In this document: piece by piece, positions 16,940-24,872 of the stretch | Position numbering within the stretch: position 1 is the first letter of the stretch | Layout of the letters: every line of letters begins with the position of its first letter | NCBI GenBank assembly: GCA_051877855.1 | Contig: JBJEJH010000029.1 | Location: forward strand, 1 to 33,778 | DNA: 33,778 bases | Source: MGBC120314 sp051877855 | Lineage (GTDB): Bacteria > Bacillota > Clostridia > Lachnospirales > Lachnospiraceae | Direction: 5' to 3' | Translations under genes and position numbers: made by a program | Notes under the pieces: generated by a model | Told to the model about the DNA's origin: nothing | Database searches by the model: none | What the model saw: only the letters and a program-made list of their open reading frames with translations

Positions 16940-18003
16940 TGAAAAAAAGCGCATTATTATTTATGCTTTTAAGCAAAAGACAATTTAAAAATGTTTTTTT
17001 CTGTATTCTTCTGGTTGCAATCCCGGTGATTACTTACTGTTGTGGCAGAATTGAAGGATTTCATGAGGGCCCGGTGAATGCGATTGCAATTTATAATGAG
17101 GATGAAGGAGAAATCGCCGGGCGCATAATAAATGACCTGTCCGCAACACAGGATGATTACCGGTTTGTAATTTATGATTCACTGTCTTTAATGGAAGCAG
17201 ATGTGCTTGGGGATAAAGTATTGTGCGGGTATGCATTTTTACCGAATTTTACAGAGCGTCTTTTTGCGGGAGATACCAATAAGATTATTACCGTGATTTG
17301 TAAGGAAAATAGTCTTATGGCAGAATCTGTTAACGAGATCGTTTTTTCGCATTTTTATAAAGAATATTGTGAACATGCGATTCTGAAGTATACTGCTTCC
17401 AACGAAAAGTTCACAGCCCATGGCGATGTTTCAGGACCGTTGACAGAAAAATATCGGGATTATGTTGATGGGGATGCTATATTTAAGATTGAATTCGAAG
17501 AATTATCAGGTGAGGAATCCCTGGATGGTGCGACACAGATTCAAGAGGAAAATATAACCTTTCCTCTTCGTGGAATTCTGTCGATCTTAATGCTTCTTGG
17601 AATGTTTCTGGGTGTGATTAGTTATAATTCGGACCGTGAAAAGGGAATGTTTAAAACCCTGCGGGGAGGATTTGGCGTACAAAGCAGGATTCTGTATGTT
17701 TTGGTTCCGGTTTTTTATATTGCGTTGATGACACTTTTTAGCCTTTACGCCGGGGGCGTTCATGAGGGATTGTTAAAGGAAATAGGAGCGTTGATTTGTT
17801 ATATTATTCTTCTTACAGCTGTCGGGGCTATGATGGGGTTAATCATCCCGGATAATCGGATTATTATGGGATGTATGCCGGTGGTCCTTTTGGCTTCAAT
17901 ACTGATCTGCCCGGTATTTGTTGATTTGGAAAATTATTTTGACGCAGTTCTTTGGATACGTAAGTTCTTTTTGCCACATTATTATCTTAAGTTTTTTGGG
18001 TAA
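16939..18003 (+). CDS. ABC-2 type transporter permease, second subunit
   Basis: 354 residues. The ATG shares its A with the preceding stop (TAATG at 16937). It has the same plan as the upstream gene: helix near 18-37, an exterior domain of about 170 residues opening with AIAIYNEDEGEIAGRI, then about six helices. It is shorter at the C-terminus, ending right after the last predicted helix region. The three genes form one exporter operon, possibly with map upstream. The transported compound is unknown. Confidence 0.82.
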   Translation: MKKSALLFMLLSKRQFKNVFFCILLVAIPVITYCCGRIEGFHEGPVNAIAIYNEDEGEIAGRIINDLSATQDDYRFVIYDSLSLMEADVLGDKVLCGYAFLPNFTERLFAGDTNKIITVICKENSLMAESVNEIVFSHFYKEYCEHAILKYTASNEKFTAHGDVSGPLTEKYRDYVDGDAIFKIEFEELSGEESLDGATQIQEENITFPLRGILSILMLLGMFLGVISYNSDREKGMFKTLRGGFGVQSRILYVLVPVFYIALMTLFSLYAGGVHEGLLKEIGALICYIILLTAVGAMMGLIIPDNRIIMGCMPVVLLASILICPVFVDLENYFDAVLWIRKFFLPHYYLKFFG

Positions 18004-18044
18004 AAATGTATGAAAGTAAAGACAAAAAAATTAAGAAAAATCTC

Positions 18045-18073
18045 TTGAAACTGAAAATGCAATATGGTACTAT
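18045..18073 (+). promoter_or_regulatory. Candidate carAB promoter
   Basis: TTGAAA (18045-18050), a 17-base spacer, then TACTAT (18068-18073). Transcription would begin near 18080, just before the hairpin at 18083. Confidence 0.5.
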
Positions 18074-18082
18074 ATCATAAAT

Positions 18083-18129
18083 AAAAAAAGACTCCTGATT
18101 GGCGCAAGCCATGTCCGTCTTTTTTTTTT
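18083..18129 (+). terminator. Hairpin with T10 tract between ABC operon and carA; terminator or attenuator
   Basis: AAAAAAAGAC (18083-18092) pairs with GTC plus T10 (18117-18129), and an inner stem TGGC/GCCA closes a GCAA tetraloop (18100-18111). It is a good intrinsic terminator for the upstream ABC operon. Because a plausible promoter sits directly before it, it may also act as an attenuator of carAB. I could not identify a PyrR-binding loop. Confidence 0.75.
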
Positions 18130-18184
18130 GCCTACAGGAATATGTAAATATAGATAAAAATTGAAAGGTAGATTGGTGGAAAAG

Positions 18185-19258
18185 ATGAAGGCTTATCTAA
18201 TTCTGGAAGACGGCACCGTGTTTACAGGAACGAGCATCGGAGCGAACAAAGAAGTCATCAGTGAGATCGTATTTAATACTTCGATGACGGGTTATCTTGA
18301 AGTACTTACAGATCCGTCCTACGCGGGACAAGCGGTGACAATGACCTATCCTCTTATTGGTAATTATGGTATTTGCCGTGGAGATATGGAGTCCCTCAAG
18401 TGTTGGCATGATGGTTTTATCGTAAGAGAACTGTCACGTATCCCTAGTAATTTCCGCAGTGAATATTCTATTCAGCAATTCTTGATAGAAAATGACATTC
18501 CGGGCATCAGTGGTATTGATACAAGAGCATTGACCAAGATCTTAAGAGAAAAAGGTACAATGAACGGAATGATCACGACTGATTCTAATTATGACCTTTC
18601 GATTGTTATCCCTAAAATAAAAGCATTTAAAGCATCAAAAGTGGTTGAAAAGGTTACCTGTAAAGAAAAGTATGTATTGAAGGGTGATGGATATAAGGTT
18701 GCATTAATGGATTTTGGTGCAAAGAAGAACATTGCCCGTTCATTAAATGAGAGAGGCTGTGAGGTGACCGTTTATCCGGCATCCACTACGGCGGAGGAAA
18801 TTCTGGCAACCAATCCGGACGGTATTATGCTTTCCAATGGTCCCGGAGATCCGAAGGAAAATGTGGAAATTATTAAAGAGATTAAAAAGTTATATGATTC
18901 GAATATTCCAATTTTTGCAATTTGTCTTGGTCATCAGTTGATGGCGTTAGCAACCGGTGCGGATACCTACAAATTAAAGTATGGTCATCGTGGTGCGAAT
19001 CACCCGGTAAAGGATCTTGCAACGGGAAGAGTGTACATTTCATCTCAGAATCACGGATACGCGGTAGATGAAAAGACGCTTGATCCAAAGGTGGCAAAGC
19101 CGGCCTTTATCAATGTCAATGATGGAACGAATGAAGGTCTCGCTTATGAAGGGAAGAACATTTTTACGGTGCAGTTCCATCCGGAAGCATGTGCAGGTCC
19201 ACAGGATACTGCTTACTTATTTGATCGGTTCATTGATATGATGGGAGGTGCAAAGTAA
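18185..19258 (+). CDS. carA: Carbamoyl-phosphate synthase small (glutaminase) subunit
   Basis: 357 residues from ATG 18185, giving the family-typical MKAYLILEDG start; GGTGGA lies 4 bases upstream. GTG 18176, with AAAGG upstream, is an alternative that adds three residues. The N-terminal CarA domain (1-150) precedes a class I glutamine amidotransferase domain (about 170-357). That domain has LSNGPGDP, the catalytic C247 in ICLGHQ, and H332 and E334 in FHPEACAGP. It delivers ammonia from glutamine to CarB for carbamoyl phosphate, used in pyrimidine and arginine synthesis. The stop overlaps the carB start (TAATG). Confidence 0.97.
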   Translation: MKAYLILEDGTVFTGTSIGANKEVISEIVFNTSMTGYLEVLTDPSYAGQAVTMTYPLIGNYGICRGDMESLKCWHDGFIVRELSRIPSNFRSEYSIQQFLIENDIPGISGIDTRALTKILREKGTMNGMITTDSNYDLSIVIPKIKAFKASKVVEKVTCKEKYVLKGDGYKVALMDFGAKKNIARSLNERGCEVTVYPASTTAEEILATNPDGIMLSNGPGDPKENVEIIKEIKKLYDSNIPIFAICLGHQLMALATGADTYKLKYGHRGANHPVKDLATGRVYISSQNHGYAVDEKTLDPKVAKPAFINVNDGTNEGLAYEGKNIFTVQFHPEACAGPQDTAYLFDRFIDMMGGAK

Positions 19259-22200
19259 TGCCACTGAATAAAGATATAAAGAAAGTATTGGTTATTGGTT
19301 CCGGTCCTATCGTCATCGGACAGGCAGCAGAATTTGACTATGCAGGTACCCAGGCTTGCCGTTCTTTAAAGGAGGAGGGGCTTGAAGTTGTATTGGTAAA
19401 TTCCAACCCTGCTACCATCATGACGGATAAGGATATCGCTGATGAAGTTTATATTGAGCCACTTACAGTTAAGGCATTACAGCAGATTATCCTGAAGGAA
19501 AAGCCGGACAGCATCTTACCTACCCTTGGTGGACAGGCCGGCCTGAACCTTGCTATGGAAATCGCTGAAACCGGTTTCCTTGAGGAACATAATGTAAAAT
19601 TAATCGGTACCACTTCATTGACCATCAAGAAGGCAGAGGATCGTCTGGAATTCAAGAATACCATGGAGAAGATTGGCGAGCCGATTGCAGCTTCCCTGGT
19701 TGTTGAGAATATCGAGGATGGTGTTGCATTTGCCAATAAGATCGGATATCCGGTTGTACTTCGTCCGGCATATACCCTTGGTGGCAGCGGCGGCGGTATT
19801 GCCCACAATGTTCATGAGCTGGAGGAAATTCTTGCCAATGGTCTTCGTCTGAGCCGTGTGGGTCAGGTCCTTGTGGAACGCTGTATCGCAGGATGGAAGG
19901 AAATTGAATACGAAGTAATGCGTGATAGTGCAGGAAACTGTATCACGGTATGTAATATGGAAAATATTGACCCGGTTGGCGTTCATACCGGTGACAGTAT
20001 TGTGGTTGCTCCTTCACAGACATTGTCGGATAAGGAGTATCAGATGCTTCGTACTTCGGCGTTAAATATTATCACAGAGTTAAATATCACCGGTGGATGT
20101 AACGTACAGTATGCGCTGCATCCGGATAGTTTCGAATATTGTGTAATCGAGGTAAATCCTCGTGTCAGCCGTTCGTCGGCACTTGCTTCGAAAGCAACCG
20201 GTTATCCTATTGCTAAGGTTGCTGCCAAGATTGCCGTTGGTTACACCCTGGATGAGATTAAAAACGCTATTACGGGAAAGACCTATGCAAGTTTTGAACC
20301 GGCATTGGATTACTGCGTTGTGAAGATGCCAAGACTTCCGTTTGATAAGTTCATTACGGCAAAGAGAGCACTTACCACCCAGATGAAGGCAACGGGGGAA
20401 GTAATGAGTATCTGTACGAACTTCGAAGGCGGTCTGATGAAGGCAATCCGTTCCTTAGAGCAGCATGTGGATTCGCTGATGTCCTATGATTTTTCTGCAC
20501 TGGACATGGAGGAATTGGAGGAACAGCTTGCCAAGGTGGATGATCGTCGTATCTGGGTGATTGCAGAGGCGCTTCGTAAGGGTATGGATCCGGCTAAAAT
20601 CAATGAGATTACAAAGATTGATCTCTGGTTCATCGATAAAATTCAGAATATTGTGAGTATGGAAAATGCTCTTAAGACCAAGCCACTGACCAGAGAACTT
20701 CTCTATGAAGCAAAGCGAATTGAATTCCCGGATCAGGTTATTGCCAAACTTACCGGCAAGACAGAAAAAGAGATTAAAGAATTACGACACGAGTATGATA
20801 TTCGTGCAGCATATAAGATGGTTGATACCTGTGCGGCAGAGTTTGAAGCACAGACTCCTTATTATTATTCATGTTATGACGGATTGAATGAAGCCTGTGG
20901 CAACCGCCGTGCCAAGAAGGTATTAATTCTTGGTTCTGGCCCGATCAGAATCGGTCAGGGTATTGAGTTTGACTTCTGTTCGGTACATTGTACCTGGGCA
21001 TTTAAGGAAGAGGGCTATGAGACCATCATCGTAAATAATAACCCGGAAACGGTAAGTACAGACTTTGATATCGCGGATAAGTTGTATTTTGAGCCATTGA
21101 CACCGGAGGATGTGGAAAGCATCGTTGATGTGGAAAAACCGGATGGTGCAGTGGTACAGTTTGGTGGTCAGACCGCAATTAAGCTTACAGAAAGTCTGAT
21201 GAAGATGGGCGTACCGATTCTTGGTACCAGCGCGGAAAATGTTGATGCGGCAGAAGACCGTGAACTTTTCGATGCCATTCTTGAAGAGTGTCATATCGCA
21301 CGACCGAAGGGACAAACCGTGTTTACGAAGGAGGAGGCAATCAAGGCTGCCAATGAACTTGGTTATCCGGTATTGGTTCGTCCTTCCTACGTACTTGGTG
21401 GTCAGGGCATGCAGATTGCTATTTCAGATGAAGATGTAGCAACCTTTATGGATATTATTAATCGAATTCAGCAGGATCACCCGATTCTTGTGGATAAGTA
21501 CCTGATGGGTAAGGAACTGGAAGTTGATGCCGTATGCGATGGAACCGATATCCTGATTCCCGGTATCATGGAACATATCGAGAGAACCGGTATCCATTCC
21601 GGCGATAGTATCTCTGTTTATCCGGCGAAGTCGATTTCCGATAAGGCGAAGGAAGCTATTATCGATTATACACAGAAGCTTGCCCGTGCACTTCATGTAA
21701 AGGGTATGATTAACATTCAGTTTATTGCATGCGGTGATGAGGTGTTTATCATCGAAGTAAATCCTCGTTCAAGCCGTACGGTGCCGTATATCAGTAAGGT
21801 TACAGGTATTCCGATTGTTAAGCTGGCAACGAAGGTGATTGTAGGTCATACTTTAAGAGAACTTGGCTATGAGCCGGGTCTTCAGAAAGAAGCTCCTTAC
21901 TATGCAATCAAGATGCCGGTGTTCTCCTTTGAGAAAATCCGTGGTGCGGATATCAGTCTTGGACCGGAAATGAAGTCTACCGGTGAATGTCTTGGTATTT
22001 CTCCGGACTTTAACGAGGCACTTTATAAAGCATTCCTTGGGGCAAGTATTAACCCGACCAAGCATAAACAGATTATTATGACGGTTCGTAAAGAAGACCG
22101 CGGGGAGGCAGTGGAGATCGGTAAGAGATTCGAAGCTCTGGGCTACAAGATTTATGCAACAAGAGGAACCGCAAGGGATTTGAATGCCGGTGGTGTTCAT

Positions 22201-22455
22201 GCAATTAAGGTTAATAAACTGGAGCAGGAGGCGCCGACTCTTCTGGATCTTCTTCTGGAACACAGAATCGACCTTGTAATCGATACACCAAGCAGTGGTG
22301 TGGAACATTCAAGAGATGGTTTCCTTATCCGCCGTACTGCAATCGAGACCGGTGTGACATGTCTTACAAGTATTGATACAGCCAATGCGTTAGTATCAAG
22401 TTTGGAAGTAGCGCATGCTGCGGAGTTAAATCTGGTAAATATTGCTGAAATATAA
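19258..22455 (+). CDS. carB: Carbamoyl-phosphate synthase large subunit
   Basis: 1065 residues, full length. Two homologous ATP-grasp halves are evident: VLVIGSGPIVIGQAAEFDYAG opens the first, in pieces around 10-30, and VLILGSGPIRIGQGIEFDF opens the second near 560. VIEVNPRVSRSSAL and IIEVNPRSSRTVPY are the matching metal/ATP sites. The C-terminal allosteric domain, about 935-1065, includes YATRGTARDLNAGGV. The enzyme makes carbamoyl phosphate from bicarbonate, ammonia and two ATP. It overlaps carA by one base and ends before the terminator at 22549. No pyr or arg genes adjoin, so which pathway controls it cannot be read. Confidence 0.98.
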   Translation: MPLNKDIKKVLVIGSGPIVIGQAAEFDYAGTQACRSLKEEGLEVVLVNSNPATIMTDKDIADEVYIEPLTVKALQQIILKEKPDSILPTLGGQAGLNLAMEIAETGFLEEHNVKLIGTTSLTIKKAEDRLEFKNTMEKIGEPIAASLVVENIEDGVAFANKIGYPVVLRPAYTLGGSGGGIAHNVHELEEILANGLRLSRVGQVLVERCIAGWKEIEYEVMRDSAGNCITVCNMENIDPVGVHTGDSIVVAPSQTLSDKEYQMLRTSALNIITELNITGGCNVQYALHPDSFEYCVIEVNPRVSRSSALASKATGYPIAKVAAKIAVGYTLDEIKNAITGKTYASFEPALDYCVVKMPRLPFDKFITAKRALTTQMKATGEVMSICTNFEGGLMKAIRSLEQHVDSLMSYDFSALDMEELEEQLAKVDDRRIWVIAEALRKGMDPAKINEITKIDLWFIDKIQNIVSMENALKTKPLTRELLYEAKRIEFPDQVIAKLTGKTEKEIKELRHEYDIRAAYKMVDTCAAEFEAQTPYYYSCYDGLNEACGNRRAKKVLILGSGPIRIGQGIEFDFCSVHCTWAFKEEGYETIIVNNNPETVSTDFDIADKLYFEPLTPEDVESIVDVEKPDGAVVQFGGQTAIKLTESLMKMGVPILGTSAENVDAAEDRELFDAILEECHIARPKGQTVFTKEEAIKAANELGYPVLVRPSYVLGGQGMQIAISDEDVATFMDIINRIQQDHPILVDKYLMGKELEVDAVCDGTDILIPGIMEHIERTGIHSGDSISVYPAKSISDKAKEAIIDYTQKLARALHVKGMINIQFIACGDEVFIIEVNPRSSRTVPYISKVTGIPIVKLATKVIVGHTLRELGYEPGLQKEAPYYAIKMPVFSFEKIRGADISLGPEMKSTGECLGISPDFNEALYKAFLGASINPTKHKQIIMTVRKEDRGEAVEIGKRFEALGYKIYATRGTARDLNAGGVHAIKVNKLEQEAPTLLDLLLEHRIDLVIDTPSSGVEHSRDGFLIRRTAIETGVTCLTSIDTANALVSSLEVAHAAELNLVNIAEI

Positions 22456-22548
22456 TCGGATTTTTATTAAAGAAATTGAGTAAAATTGTGTGACAATTTT
22501 AGTGCAATAATGATAACTCGTTTCATAAGTAAATAGCGATATTTTTAG

Positions 22549-22588
22549 AAATAGGCAGAAACTTTCGGGTATTCTGCCTATTTTATTG
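22549..22588 (+). terminator. Intrinsic terminator after carB
   Basis: AATAGGCAGAA (22550-22560) pairs perfectly with TTCTGCCTATT (22572-22582), followed by a T-rich tail. It lies about 95 bases after the carB stop. Confidence 0.85.
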
Positions 22589-22660
22589 TCTGAATTTTAT
22601 GTATTTTTGAGAAAAATAGAAGAAAATGCTAAAAAACACGTAAAATTCACGATTTTTCAT

Positions 22661-22689
22661 TTGACGATTTATAGGGAACTCTATATAAT
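22661..22689 (+). promoter_or_regulatory. Sigma-A promoter of the dockerin/cohesin operon
   Basis: TTGACG (22661-22666), a 17-base spacer, then a consensus TATAAT (22684-22689). It is about 53 bases upstream of the glucosaminidase start. The AT-rich 5' leader carries no clear riboswitch. Confidence 0.75.
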
Positions 22690-22742
22690 GTAATTAATTA
22701 TGGATTTAATAACAATATATATGAATATAAGGGAGTGTTTTA

Positions 22743-24863
22743 ATGACAACAAAGAGAAAACGAAAGAGAGTCCTGGCATGGATCTGTTCTCTTTTGGTTT
22801 TGACAAGTTACGTGGGGGCAATGCCATACATTGAAAATGAAATGACAGTTTATGCTGCAACCCAGACAGGAAAGGTTAACGGAGATCTCGTTAACGTTCG
22901 TACAGGGGCAGGTACAAGTTTTGATTATGTACGTAATGCCAGCGGTAGTAAGGTTCAGTTGAATCGAAATAATGAGGTTACAATTCTTGGAACAGCGACA
23001 GCAAGTGACGGAACCACCTGGTATCAGGTAAGTTTCTATTCCGGTGGTGTCGGATACACGGGCTATGTGTTCGGTGAATATGTAAACCTTACCAATGTTG
23101 TGGATTATGTGGAGGATGCAGACTTTGAAAAGTATCTGAGTGCCCAGGGATTCCCGGACAGCTACAAAGAAGGTCTTCGAAATCTGCATGCACAGTATCC
23201 GAAGTGGACCTTCGTTGCGGATCATTTAAATTATGACTGGAATGTGGCACTGGAGAATGAAAGCGTTGTCGGACGAAGCTTAATTAACAGTAATGCAATT
23301 AGTTCATGGAAGTCCATGGATCCAAGCGCATATGATTACAAATCCGGAAAGTGGTATGGATTTGATGGCGCATCCTGGGTAGCAGCTTCCAAGGAGTTAG
23401 TTGCGTATTGTATGGATCCGAGAAATTTCCTGGATAGCAGTTCCGTTTTTCAGTTTGAAAAACTGGCATATGATGGGAATGTACATAAAATCGAGGGTGT
23501 AGATAGTATTATTACAAATACATTTATGCAGGGTGTTACAATTCCTGATGATAATGGTGGTGCAATGTCCTATTCCCAGGCAATTATGAATGCAGCAATG
23601 GTTACCGGCGTCAGTCCGTACCATCTGGCATCCAGAATTATACAGGAGATGGGTGTCGGCGGTGGTTCGGGAAGTATTTCCGGAGCGGTATCGGGATATG
23701 AAGGACTTTATAATTACTTTAACCAGGGTGCCTATGCCCATGACGGAAGAAGCGCCATTATTAACGGATTGATTTATGCAAGAAAAAATGGATGGGACAG
23801 CCGTTACAAGGCAATCGTTGGCGGAGCGTCCTACATCGGAAAGTATTATATCAATGCAGGACAGAATACATTGTATTATGAGAAGTTCGATTTTGTCGGT
23901 GATCCTTATACGCACCAGTATATGACCAATATCCTTGCACCATCGGCGGAGTCTGCCAATGTGGCAAAGGGTTATACCGAGGAAATGAGAAAGAATCTTA
24001 ATCTTGTTTTCGTTATTCCGGTTTTTCAGAATATGCCTGAGACTCCATGTCAGAAACCGGGAGGAAGCGGTAGCGCAAATAATACGCTTGCAAGTCTTGG
24101 TATTGAGGGCGTGAATTTGACACCAACATTTAGCAGTTTTGTCTATGACTATGATGTCATTGTGGATAAGAGTGTAGCAAGTATTAACGTCAGTGCAACG
24201 GCATTGGATTCCACGGCAATGATTGCGGGAACCGGTACGGTGAACCTGAATGAGGGTTCTAATGAAGTTAAAATTGCTGTTACCGCAGAAAATGGTGAGG
24301 TTAAGGTCTACACGATCAATGTATTCCGCGGGGATGCAAGTGACGCACCGGATAACACAACCTCAGGTGGCCAAAATACATCTACAGGCGGTGGAACCGG
24401 TACTGTAGCGACGGGAGATGTGAAGATTACAGAAAATTATACCCTTACATCGATTATGTCGGTCGATACAACCAACAAGATTGTTGCAGGAATTCAGCCG
24501 GGAGTTAGTGCCGCTGAATTGTTAAAGAACGTTAAGACAAGTGAGGGCGAGGCTTACGTTCTTAATAACGACGGAACCATCAATGCAGGAAATGTGGCAA
24601 CGGGTAACCAGTTCCTTATGGTTGATAAGGACGGAAAGGAAGTTGCCCGCTACAACGTTGTTATTTATGGTGATGTCAACGGTGACGGAGCAGTTGATAG
24701 TCTGGATCTTGTTTATGTCAAGAGACATGTTCTGGGCATTAAGAGTCTGGAAGGAACCTACGCAGTGGCCGGTGATACGAATCGTCAGAATGACGGTATT
24801 TCAAGTCTGGATCTCCTATATCTGAAACGACACATTTTGGATATTTCCAAGATTCAGCAGTAA
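22743..24863 (+). CDS. Secreted SH3b-glucosaminidase autolysin with C-terminal dockerin
   Basis: 706 residues. ATG 22743 follows AAGGGAG. Order: a Lys/Arg-rich signal peptide (to about 39); an SH3b domain (43-117, VNVRTGAGTSFDYV); an endo-beta-N-acetylglucosaminidase-like domain (about 140-420) with presumed catalytic E302 in SRIIQEMG and the wall-hydrolase GLYNYFN segment; a cadherin-like beta-sandwich (about 447-528); a Ser/Thr/Gly linker; a beta-rich stretch (560-642); and a type I-like dockerin (643-702). Dockerin repeat 1 is DVNGDGAVDSLDLVYVKRH. Repeat 2 is DTNRQNDGISSLDLLYLKRH, with one extra residue in the calcium loop. It should cut peptidoglycan glycan strands outside the cell. The dockerin predicts docking to a cohesin, and one is encoded 9 bases downstream. 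Confidence 0.88.
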   Translation: MTTKRKRKRVLAWICSLLVLTSYVGAMPYIENEMTVYAATQTGKVNGDLVNVRTGAGTSFDYVRNASGSKVQLNRNNEVTILGTATASDGTTWYQVSFYSGGVGYTGYVFGEYVNLTNVVDYVEDADFEKYLSAQGFPDSYKEGLRNLHAQYPKWTFVADHLNYDWNVALENESVVGRSLINSNAISSWKSMDPSAYDYKSGKWYGFDGASWVAASKELVAYCMDPRNFLDSSSVFQFEKLAYDGNVHKIEGVDSIITNTFMQGVTIPDDNGGAMSYSQAIMNAAMVTGVSPYHLASRIIQEMGVGGGSGSISGAVSGYEGLYNYFNQGAYAHDGRSAIINGLIYARKNGWDSRYKAIVGGASYIGKYYINAGQNTLYYEKFDFVGDPYTHQYMTNILAPSAESANVAKGYTEEMRKNLNLVFVIPVFQNMPETPCQKPGGSGSANNTLASLGIEGVNLTPTFSSFVYDYDVIVDKSVASINVSATALDSTAMIAGTGTVNLNEGSNEVKIAVTAENGEVKVYTINVFRGDASDAPDNTTSGGQNTSTGGGTGTVATGDVKITENYTLTSIMSVDTTNKIVAGIQPGVSAAELLKNVKTSEGEAYVLNNDGTINAGNVATGNQFLMVDKDGKEVARYNVVIYGDVNGDGAVDSLDLVYVKRHVLGIKSLEGTYAVAGDTNRQNDGISSLDLLYLKRHILDISKIQQ

Positions 24864-24872
24864 GGGGGCAAT

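Noticed and set aside
18083..18184. PyrR-binding leader of carAB
   Set aside because: I could not recognise the PyrR loop or an antiterminator pairing. Only a terminator-like hairpin is supported.
19449..22385. Long antisense open frames in carB
   Set aside because: They are shadows of the highly conserved carB frame and lack ribosome binding sites and recognisable domains.
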